Below are positions 54,756 to 64,000 of a stretch of DNA of 64,000 nt, in pieces (positions within the stretch are counted from its first letter, which is position 1; every line of letters starts with the position of its first letter). Location of the stretch: positions 128,850,123-128,914,122 of the forward strand of contig NC_088202.1 of assembly GCF_037126465.1 (NCBI RefSeq), read 5' to 3'. The position numbers were made by a program, and so were the translations under genes. Origin of the DNA: Ornithodoros turicata (taxonomy: Eukaryota; Arthropoda; Arachnida; Ixodida; Argasidae). Under the pieces are notes generated by a model, which was not told the DNA's origin, did not search any database, and worked only from the letters and a program-made list of their open reading frames with translations.

Positions 54756-55282
54756 TGTCCGAACAAGTATTTTGCTTTCCACACTCGGAAAGAAACAGAC
54801 TTCAATGAAAAGCAGGAGGACACAGCATATCAACTGCAGCCCAGTTCGACTGGAAAATGAAATCTTAAAAGCTGCGATAGCAATATACGAAAGTTGCTGT
54901 ACCTTCTTAGGGTCGACGTGTGTCTGTCTAAGCCGCGGAGACATGAATGTTAGGTAACGAGTTGCCTTGTAAACGTGTGACATGCAATATTTTCGCTAAA
55001 TGCGAATTTCGCTAATTTTGCTTCTTTCCAAAAAGCAGGCTTTCCGGGCCTGCGATTTGGATCAAGCCAACAACATCGCGGTTTAGAGCAAAACGCGGTA
55101 TCAGCTCACACCCTTTTGTGGTATAGAACTTTATTCACGCATTTTTACATGAGAACACATCCCGATGTACATATACTTCTACTCAGATAAAATTGTGTAC
55201 GCATAGGATAGCAGGTGGATCATATTTATGGTCGGGGAGCCCGAGCTTGGCACAGACAAAGAAAACAACCACAGACTACAAG

Positions 55283-56293
55283 CAGGGTGTCGGAGCGAAC
55301 GAAAAACCAGAACCGAAAACTGAAAAAAAAAAAAAAAAAGAAAACAGCTAATTTGGTGCAAACCAGAACGGAATCTAAACCGTATACTTTTTTTTTTTTG
55401 GCTCTCGAGGGAAACCGAAAAATTTCTCTAACGGTTTTCGGTCCAAGAAAAAAACTTCGCCGGTTTGGACTACGAATATAGGCGAATGAAACTGACGTCG
55501 TGTGCTTTGAAGCCATGTCACGTACTTTACGAAGGTTACGGTTACGGTGGAATGTATGTCGGTATGCCATGACCCTAAGGCTCCCTTTGTAACGTTCTAT
55601 CGTTCGCGCACAAAGACCTAGAGATACATGTGACCGGTTGTGACTCTCTAGTCTCTACCAACGTGCCGTAGTGTTCGTTTTAATTTCATCCGCCCAAACT
55701 CTCCTCAACTAAACAGCACCCCAGGGGGCTACATAACGGTTTCTCTATCGGTAATGTCGCGCAACTCGTCCCTTGTTTGAGAACTGCGAAGCTGAATACA
55801 TTTACATATCCGCGAGGGCAAGCGCGTAAGAAGTGACGCCTCTTTTGTGAACAGGACACGAAGAATGAAAACGGAGCCGTCGAGCGCGTTTGTGAGTGAA
55901 GATGTTCCTCGATTTGCGTCGTACTCGTGCGGTGGTGCCTGCTGGCTCGCAAGCAGCAACAGACATTCCGATGGGACGAGATCGCACCAATCCAGCAAGA
56001 CTTTACGTATGACATCACGACAAACAAGTCCGTCTGTGTTATTGCTTCAAGAAAGAAGAAAGCCTATATTTGAACAGACCTACAGGAGCCAGGAGATACC
56101 AATTTCATAGCTGCCTCTTCATATTAAATACCATGCATGCGGAATAAACAGGCTTACAGTTTGCACCAGGAGCGGAACGGGTTAAAACCAGTATGAAATG
56201 TTATTTTTTTGCTCCGGAGCAGAACCGACCGGACCGTTTATGATAGAACCGGAACGAAAACCGGACCGAAAAACGTTTCGGTTCGACACCATG
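55283..56293. mobile_element. Non-autonomous hAT element, AACCGGAAC arrays
   Basis: Ends CAGGGTGTCGGAGCGAAC and GGTTCGACACCATG are imperfect inverted repeats flanked by the exact 8-bp duplication ACTACAAG (55275-55282 and 56294-56301). GAACCGAAAAC / GGAACGAAAACCGGA words cluster at both ends (55295-55450 and 56165-56290). The 1011-bp interior contains no transposase. Confidence 0.88.
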
Positions 56294-56523
56294 ACTACAA
56301 GTGCGTGACCAAGCTCAAGTTTCCCTCCTCAGGAATCCTACTGCGCCGTTGTAGATATTCACATTCACACTGGGCATTCACAAAGAACATTTTGCTATTC
56401 AGTCCGCTGCTGCATGTGCAAAATATCCGAATCACGGTGCTCGAGTGTTGTTTTCTTTGCCTGCAGGTGCTGCGGTCGAGGCGGCATGTGGTCCCTCCTG
56501 TCGAGGTGCGGGGCAACCTCCTA

Positions 56524-56772
56524 CACTCTTAAAAATGAACTTCACCGCATAGCACGCTCCTAGCCAACCATCATCTCAAATGATATCGTTATCTACCCTG
56601 ATTTGTTGAAAACGGGAGGCGTACGCCTTTTTGTGACAATTATGAACAGCATAAGTGTCACAAGAAAGGCGTACGCCTCCCGTTTTCGACAAATCAGGGC
56701 AGATAACGATATCATTTAAGATGATGGTTGGCTAGGAGCGTGCTATGTGGTGAAGTTCATTTTTAAGAGTGT
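56524..56772. mobile_element. Hairpin MITE, TA-flanked
   Basis: A full-length copy with CACTCTTAAAAATGAACTTC ends and GGCGTACGCC centre; TA at both borders. Confidence 0.92.
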
Positions 56773-56805
56773 AGTACTCTATTCTCCTCAAAGTAATCGA
56801 CCTCC

Positions 56806-57040
56806 ATTACTTTGTGTCTCGCGTGTCATTGGTCGTTACGTGAAGAAGGCGTAAAGAACAGAAATTAATGTCACGCGCCCTCAGCCAATAGTCGAGCACT
56901 TGATCCTGCACTGTTCATGCTTTATCTACTTCATCACGGAGTTTGGGGGATCAGGAGCTCGACTATTGGCGTTACATTCATTTCTGTTTTTCACGCATTC
57001 TTCACGTAACGACCAATGCCAGGCGACACACAAAGTAATC
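56806..57040. repeat. Foldback repeat
   Basis: CATTACTTTGTGTC...CATTGGTCGTTACGTGAAGAA pairs with TTCTTCACGTAACGACCAATG...CACAAAGTAATC, and AGCCAATAGTCGAGC pairs with GCTCGACTATTGGC. The loop is about 50 bp. Confidence 0.82.
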
Positions 57041-58970
57041 GCGGTCCAATTCTTTGACGAGAACAGGGCCCCTGAATTCAGTGGGACACTAGATCCCAAG
57101 CGGCACCCCCTGACATCCCCTCACCACCAATTCATGCCCGAATCCCAAAAGTTCGAGGCAGTCACTTTGAAGTCATGTCGTTTTGAGTTCTACCACATCA
57201 ATTTGACCGATTCAGGAAAAGGGTTTATGGTATTTTATTCGCGTACGGCACCTAGATAACACTTTGGCGCTTCACCTCCATGGGAATTTTGCGCCCCCTT
57301 CACAAATTCAGGGGGTTACAGCAGCCCCTGTAACTCCTCTTCTGCCACCCCTGCTGTTCACCGCGTATTCTATCCACTGCATCTTCTTGAATCGCCCGAA
57401 GTATATGATGGACACCCTTCGCCACTTCGCAGTGCTTGGTTGTCACGGCGGCACCAATGTATTCCCCCTCTATGATAGAGGGGGAATTCTGTGGCAATTT
57501 GCTGGAAGGGTGCAAGTCACTCAGACTCGCAGTCTTCCGCTAGGGACGTTAAATGTGGTGTGCTGTGCTTCGAGATTTCGGCGCATGTTAAACAACCCCC
57601 AGGTGGGCAAAATTGATCCACAAACCCGACCAGTGTGGCGTTATCATGATCGCAATTGTCTCGCGACGTAAATCCCGAATTATTAATAATATTTTAAGCA
57701 TGTCTCGTGCGAGTAACAAAGTTGTTAATAAAGGAGTGCGCTACATGTGTGTGTCTTCGTCTGGTTTTAGCGCTTTTAATTTCATGATGTCCTCGCAACA
57801 GACCCAATTCGACGTTCTACGTAGACATAGAAGTTTTCATCTGGCTGACCACCGTTCTACTGCAATGTGTCTGCTGTTAGGGTACAGGTTTAAAGTACCA
57901 CTACAGGCTAAGAGACGATATTTCTTTTATTGTAAAAAGTCAGCCTCCTCTCAAAGGCTCGGTACACAAAACATAAACGCTGCCAGAGGACATAACGCAC
58001 TAACACGAATTTTTCGAAGAACCCGCAAAACTTCGTATTTCGGATTCCCCAAGAGTAGGTGATGTCACCCTGAGCTCTCGCGCCTGTCTCCAAGCAACAG
58101 TTCGCGCCTTAGCTCTCCGCCCCACGTTAGAAGACTGGCAGCAGCTGCGAAATCGACTTCCGAAGAGCAATGTTGTCGGACGCGTTGGTGGATTGGGCCA
58201 CCCCATAACGTCATAATTTTCAAAACTAGAAATTAATTTAATGGTACTTCCGTGTCCCATAGACAAAAAAGAGAAAAACTAGGGGAGAATACATGTAGAT
58301 TGCAATGGCATGAATTGGGTAGGAATATGCAGACACGAGATTTAGTCCTCAGTGCCGCTTTCAACGTTATCGGGATATATTTCCAAAAGAACTTTGCGGC
58401 CAGCGGAGTTTACTACCAAGCACTGAAGAAGAGTTGTACAACCAACGACCAAAGTGCACCTGATCAGGCACTACCTCGTGCCATGGTGGAGTATTTAGAC
58501 CAACAAATCGGAAGATGTGGAGAATACAATAGGTAATACCTTTGGCATGCAGTCTTACCAAGTGGGGTCGTGCCCAGACTGTGTTGTAGGCCTTGTTGTG
58601 TTTGCGTGTTTCACTGTAGGTTTGCTTGCCTGCCTTGAGTTTCGTGCGCATGCTAATGGGCCCTTGTATTGATCCCGCATCGGTTTGCGCGACACTGTGG
58701 TGGTTCGACAGAACAAGGCTTTGAATGTTCAAGGGTCCTGATGATAACCCCCTTAATTTTTTTTCTTTCATATCCGTCCATCAATCCATCCTGACTCTGG
58801 AATGATACTGAGCCCGACACTGTGAGCTAAGAATGCCACAGGAGAGGCTGCAGGGCTTCAATGTGTCCCATTTTCGTCTTTCGTTTCTTTTTCGATCTGA
58901 GGTGTGTCCAGCTCGATTGCTGCATATGATTTTAACCGCTGCGACTGATTCCAGCATGAACGGCGTGCAA
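57041..58970. other. No gene recognised
   Basis: Short ORFs on both strands lack family similarity. One at 58252-58536 (plus) is 94 codons and is followed by a GTAATA donor-like site, but nothing else supports it as an exon. Confidence 0.35.
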
Positions 58971-58976
58971 AGCACA

Positions 58977-60013
58977 TTACACAATCTTGCTTAAACTATA
59001 CTTACACAATGTGAAAGTTTTCTCTCTCCCACATGATGTCAGAAGAGCCTCCCAGATCTGTACCATAAACTCCGGCGATACACCGTGACCAGTGAACATG
59101 TACCGTAACTCACATGGTTCATCCACTCTGTGACCACACGTAAACCTATCATCCGTCTCGGGCACCAACCCTATTCGTCGGGCGCATAATCCTGTTAGGA
59201 ACATGTCTTCTACTGGAATCCAGCTTGTGCTTGCTGAAGCACGCAGAAGATCACCTACCAGGTCACCTGACATCAAGTACCCTGCGCCAGCAAGAAACGG
59301 CGGATGTCCTCTTGGAAAACGGCTCATATCTGCCGCACCAACTGGTTTACCATCGCGGGTTAAGATAGGTTGCCCCACATGTTGTTTTATGCACCCTGAA
59401 TCCATCGCTTCCTATCAGCCATTGCTGTGTGGAGATGATGCAGGACGTTATCTAAATTCACGTACACATCATCGTCCGTCTTCATGATGTGGTATGCACC
59501 GGAACAGAAGACCTTAGTCCAATGTAGCATCATGATTGTCTTGAGGGTCAGGTTGTTGTACGTGTCATTGAAACTTCCTTGAATGATATCCCCGTGGACA
59601 TCTGCTTCTCCAAGTATGTCCGAGTCCAACGGAGACTGGCCGAGTAGAAAGAGCACCTTGATGCCACGCTGTTGTAAATAAGACGGAATAGCCCACGAGG
59701 AACGGATGGCGTCGCGTGCAGAGCGGTGCGAAGGAGCACTGGTTACAAATACTACGAGCCTTGGGGAAGTGTTTGGAGGGCGGCAAATGCGGGAGCAGTT
59801 GACGTAGAAGGGGTAGATGTAACGGTTCAACTTGTGCCTGTATTTGGAACGAACAGCTTTGGTGGGTGGTGGAACAGGCTGCTTCGGATGAGACAGGTGG
59901 TCCCTCTCTGGAAGGTGGGGTGTTGTCCATAGAAGTAGTACGCCAATAAAAATGAGGAGGGTATAGAGTACGATCTTGTTGAGATGACATCGTTTGGAGA
60001 TAAAACAGTGCAT
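58977..60013 (-). CDS. Beta-1,3-galactosyltransferase-like (GT31), one-base frameshift
   Basis: A type II Golgi protein: MHCFISKRCHLNKI, then the membrane anchor VLYTLLIFIGVLLLW, then a Pro-rich stem. GT31 motifs follow: SARDAIRSSWA, VLFLLGQ, DIIQGSFNDTYNNLTLKT, the metal-binding MKTDDDVYVNL, and after the break PPFLAGAGYLMSGD and EDMFLTGLCA. The frame breaks between residues RWIQG and CIKQH, at a CCC run (59394-59396, plus), where one base appears to be missing; without that, the ORF would be about 345 codons. A splice acceptor (CTATTGCAG) ends just upstream of the start, so a 5' UTR intron is likely. The usual reaction is transfer of Gal or GlcNAc/GalNAc from UDP-sugar; donor and acceptor are not predictable here. 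Confidence 0.88.
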
Positions 60014-60019
60014 CCTTCC

Positions 60020-60730
60020 CTGCAATAGAGAAATACACGACAAATGAAACTTCACAGATACTCTAACGTCAGTATGCGTGGCAAACAGTAACACCAGGCA
60101 TATTTTTCTTTCATTTCCAATTTCAATTCCAGTAACTCCAGGCAGTATTAGCGTTTTCTTTTTTGATTGCAGTCCAGCCCATAGGTTTCTTAATATGTCC
60201 CCCCCCTGACGATACCTTCGAAATCATGATTCTAATTATGTGGATTATGGACCATTATATGGACCTGAATGTCTGGTCCGGAATAAGCTAAACACAAAAC
60301 AAACAACAACAAGAAAAGACAACAGTAAGAACAACAAGTCTTCAATAACAAATACGGGGCATTAGTTTCTGGAATTATATACCTCACAAACAGAGAGAGA
60401 CCAGAAGATTGGTCATCAAGGACACTTGTTACGGCCACCCGTACAAAAATGACTTAATAAATAAACAAATAAGTAAGCAAAAATAAACTTGGACTTTTCG
60501 ATGTTGGACTACCTAAGCAGTCCCTGTTCGACAGCTCTCGAAAAATGTCGTTAGAATTATTCCTCATATAGCGATATATCAACATTTCCTCTGGGATCCC
60601 AAAACACAAATTTCTTTTGGCCGAAGATGTTTAGTAGCACAGCCTAAATGTAAGCTGGTACAGGTATCCGACAGGTTAAGCGGTAGTCAGACATGGCCAC
60701 CAGACGTGTCCACCCTACATGGTCTACAAT
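60020..60730. other. No gene recognised
   Basis: Upstream of the galactosyltransferase. It holds the presumed 5' UTR intron and possibly the promoter on the minus strand; no element could be assigned. Confidence 0.35.
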
Positions 60731-60732
60731 AA

Positions 60733-62015
60733 CCAGTGTTGTACCTGCTACCAAAACGAATAACGGAATACCCGCTACTCCACAAAAATGTAGCGCAATA
60801 CTAGCGTCGCTACAAATTTGAAAAAGTAATGTGTTACCGCTATCAAGTAAAATTAACGTAAATACCATGCCGCTACTTTTACGCTACCGTACCCTTCTCT
60901 ACGCAACAGCTTACCGTAGGCACCTCGTTACTGAATGTGTCTAAAGACTGTGAAATATTTATGTTCCCTCACACATTACCAGCACCAGCATACGACATAA
61001 AGCGTATAACTTCTTATAGTCAAGATATATTGGCCTCTTGAGATGACGCGCAGTTGAGACATAATTTAATGCACGCAGTGCATATGTTTATTTAACGATT
61101 TTCCTGCCAGAAAAATGTTTCGAACACAAGACTGTTTTTCTGCCATAACACTATTTTGTTCGAGATATCCCAACCTGAAACTTTTCCGTCTGCTTTCTGT
61201 CGACGGACCACTTTTCCCTGTGATCCAGTGGTGCAACTGCCTACATAAGCGACCACAAGTCATCAATAGCTACCAGGTGGTAAAAAGGTGAAAGAAGGGC
61301 ATCATGTAATAATGACTTTGGACAGGGTAACGCCTCCTCTGTTGGCATACTGCATCAAAGCTTAGTATCTACAGGAATTAGGAGTTACTGTTGTTGCCTA
61401 CCCCCACCTTCTATTCTACCAGCCATACGACGGCTTCTCTTACGAAGCGCTTGATAAAACGAAAAACTATTTTGAATACCCTTTTTCCTCGAGCGTACCC
61501 ACGAGAGATTACCTCCACCGTAATGAAGCATCTACAGAAAAAAATAAAAATAATTGCATTTTTGACTGTAAGACTGTATAAAACGCAAAAATACATAGCA
61601 AGAATACGTTTAAGCTTCAATAGCAGCTTTTCTCTAAACATGTCAAACAATCAATAACGTTTTCTCTAAACGTTTAAGCTTCAATGGCAGCTTTTCTCTA
61701 AACATGTCAAACAATCAATGTGCTGCTGTTGTTCGCCTAACGTGAGTATAGGCCTTAAGTCTCATTCATTACGGGAAAAAATAAAAGCAAGATATGATAA
61801 GAAAACGTATAAAATGCAAGAGACTGTATAAAACGCAAAGATACATAGCAAGAATATGTTTAATGCTAACGCATTTCAGCCGCATTGATTACATTAATCG
61901 TCCTTTTTTTTTTTTCAGTAGCGGACTAGCGATCCCGCCTTGGTAACGAAATATGTATTTCTGCTACAGATCTTGGTTGCGGCTGACTCTTTCTCCGCTA
62001 CCGCTACTTTTCATA
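60733..62015. mobile_element. Probable hAT-like element, GTAGCG / CGCTAC words
   Basis: The left end CAGTGTTGTACCTGCTACC resembles other element ends in the window. CGCTAC, GCTACC and GTAACG words crowd 60750-60910 and 61910-62015. The right terminus and target duplication could not be found. Confidence 0.45.
61605..61722 (+). repeat. Tandem duplication, ~66-bp unit
   Basis: GTTTAAGCTTCAATAGCAGC...CATGTCAAACAATCAAT appears twice in succession with one substitution. A looser copy of the sequence just to its left lies at 61810-61862. Confidence 0.8.
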
Positions 62016-62564
62016 ATATGGAAGCATGGAACGCAGAGAGATAAAGCGAGGTAACGGCGAAGCAGAGTTTTTTCTTTCTTGTTCTTTTAGTTTCTTGTTA
62101 AACAGCAAGACTGATGTGACGATCTTCCTCGATTTCACGAATTTTCACAAGCTAAGGGGAATCGAATATTTAGGAATATGTAGTTTATGTTACTCTGTGC
62201 CTTTTTAAAGTTTTTTAGCTCACATTTACGAAACTGCATAATAATGGCTACGAAGATATAGTTTTCGTCATACAAACAGTTCCAAACTAGTGCGAGCGTG
62301 TTGATAGCACATTTCAAACTGCTTTTTGGGTGCAACTTCGTCGTTGCAAAACATTGCATTGTTGCAACTTCGTCGTTGGGCTTCGAGCCCATTTTTATGC
62401 TCTGGTAGATGAGGAGCTTTCTACGTCTATTGCCGCATAAGCAGATCGCGCATCCAGAAAATCCATCCAGTCCGCATCCAGTCAAGGCGCATCCAGGCAA
62501 GTCCAGGTGCATCCAGTCCGATTCGGTATTCGTCATACCATCCGCAGGCGTAGTACAAGGACAA

Positions 62565-63640
62565 CACCTTGCGCATCCAATCTCATCAACACCTGTGGGA
62601 CTCTATGCTATCCTTTTCTTTCTGCAGCACATCGTTGATTTTACCCTGCGGGAATGGGCAGTCTTCACTGACTCGAAATCGGCATTGCAAGCTATTGAAA
62701 ATGCGAGGCTCATCCCAAACCCTAGTCACGGATGCGTTAATGACTTTGTGGCGGCCCGGTGACGACGATGACTACGTGCCTCTGCTGCCACGCGCTACGG
62801 CGCTGGCACAGCAGTTCTACGGGCACCGTCCTAGCGGGAGGCCACGTCCATCTGCCCGCTGGGACATTCCATCATCGCCGGTCAGGACTCATGTAGGGGA
62901 ACACCACCTCCTCTACAACTTACCACCATGTGTACGCAGCAGGCTACAGGCTGGTTCATTAGCGTGTTCCAGCCTATCGTGGTCTGGTGGGGAATGAGCA
63001 GCCGAACAGCGCCGCAGAAGCAGCTCTCTCGTACCCGAAGCGGACTAGTATTGCACTGCTGTGAGGAGACTGTCACTTCATTCCGCGACGCCTCGTGACA
63101 CCCCTGGCTTCCCTCCAGTTGAAAACCGGCATTCTCCCTCCCCCCTTTGCTATATGCTGAGCAGAGTTGATGCGTTTCCAACGGTCGCTTCCAACGCTCC
63201 TTTCCGCATGCCACGAAACACCTCTCGGCAATATGCTGCATTAATTCGTAGCTGCGACTCGATGTGGCTTTTACAGCTCAGTGGCGTTACCAATTGAGAC
63301 AAGTTGATTATCCCAGATGCTGTCACTGCAGTGCTCTAGAGGACCTCGAGCACATTCTTCTTCATTGCCCACACTACCAACCTGCCCGAACCGCACTCTC
63401 CAGGTCTCTTAGTCAGCTGGACTCTTGCCCATTCTCTCTATCAAAATTACTTTGTCCCTGGCCGAATCCAGCCCACCAATGCTCTGCGCTCAAAGTTCTT
63501 TTGAGATTTTTGGACACAATAGGACATCGATCCTTATTGTGAAGGGGCTCATTATTTCATTCCTCACATCACCACCAGCAATGGGGTAGAGTATCGCCTG
63601 TGGCGATGAAACATCATCATAAAATAAAGTTGTTGTTCAT
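62565..63640 (+). pseudogene. LINE 3' end: RNase H remnant and C-terminal zinc region
   Basis: REWAVFTDSKSALQAIENAR (about 62655-62710) is the RNase H motif found downstream of RT in I/Jockey-like LINEs. GLVGNEQPNSAAEAALS (about 62975-63030) is its later part. RCCHCSALEDLEHILLHCPH (about 63315-63375) is the C-terminal CCHC region. The copy ends AAAATAAAGTTGTTGTTCAT. Stops and frameshifts break it, and RT is absent. It resembles the element at 41640-46684 but the two do not overlap, so identity cannot be tested here. Confidence 0.78.
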
Positions 63641-64000
63641 TGTTCACAGCAGAGAAACAAAGCGTCGTGTCCTTTGGAACAGGAATACAAAAATATGTTG
63701 AAAACGCATCAAGATATCGGCATAGTGATTGCACTAAAAACTCACTGCCGACTTTACTCGAAGGCCGTGGATCCCAAAGTGTGGCCCGCGGACCCCCAGG
63801 GGTCCCCAAGACCGTTCGTAGGGGTCAGCGACGATCGAAGGCTGGCGAGTGCAGGTCACGTCATCTCTGAAGGGGACGATATTTTTTTAATTCTGTGCTA
63901 GCGCCGCGAAGCAAACTGTGCTCATGAGCGGCATGCAGTCGTGGACAGATAGAGGACAGCTTGAAGCGGTGGGGGACAAGGGGTTAGTGTGCGTCGTGGG
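63641..64000. other. No gene recognised
   Basis: Short overlapping open frames only; no similarity visible. Confidence 0.35.

Noticed and set aside
61391..61657. Overlapping ORFs on both strands
   Set aside because: They fall inside an AT-rich transposon interior and a tandem duplication; no motif.

Overview
The window is eukaryotic: it has split genes with GT-AG introns, AATAAA signals, LTR and non-LTR retrotransposons, tRNA-derived SINEs and dense miniature DNA transposons. An M13 (neprilysin-like) peptidase gene, a short-SINE family and many repeats of this kind suggest an arthropod, most likely an ixodid tick. That assignment is inference from gene families; nothing in the window names a species. 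There is one assembly gap of 100 N (48100-48199).

Layout. 1-3.4 kb: SINE pieces and an interspersed repeat whose second copy lies at 53.6-54.8 kb. 3.37-8.17 kb: a Ty3/gypsy LTR retrotransposon on the minus strand, with a full 5' LTR, a truncated 3' LTR and an in-frame loss of the integrase core. 8.2-17.5 kb: no host gene seen; three consecutive DNA transposons with subterminal repeat arrays (one with an exact 8-bp target duplication), hairpin MITEs and foldbacks. 17.57-38.38 kb: one minus-strand M13-family gene. I assembled 19 exons by hand; their phases all join and they predict a 782-residue type II membrane protein. Its introns are packed with hairpin MITEs. 39-41.3 kb: SINE and a terminal-inverted-repeat element. 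41.6-46.7 kb: one degraded LINE, interrupted by a TTAA-flanked element (with a further foldback inside it) and by a MITE. 47.2-50.2 kb: minisatellite, a small putative secreted protein gene beside the gap, a LINE 3' end, and THAP-domain exons. 52.6-57 kb: two hAT-type elements with exact 8-bp duplications, the second copy of the interspersed repeat, a MITE and a foldback. 58.98-60.01 kb: a beta-1,3-galactosyltransferase-like gene broken by one base. 60.7-63.6 kb: another subterminal-repeat element and a LINE 3' end with an RNase H remnant.

The most notable points are: (1) the M13 gene appears to have lost both zinc-binding motifs while keeping frame, splice phases, membrane anchor and C-terminal CxxW, so it is probably a pseudoprotease; (2) the two arms of individual hairpin MITEs share private variants, as if arms are corrected against each other; (3) several hAT-type elements each carry their own short subterminal repeat word; (4) nested insertions can be peeled apart, and removing the TTAA element rejoins the LINE reading frame.
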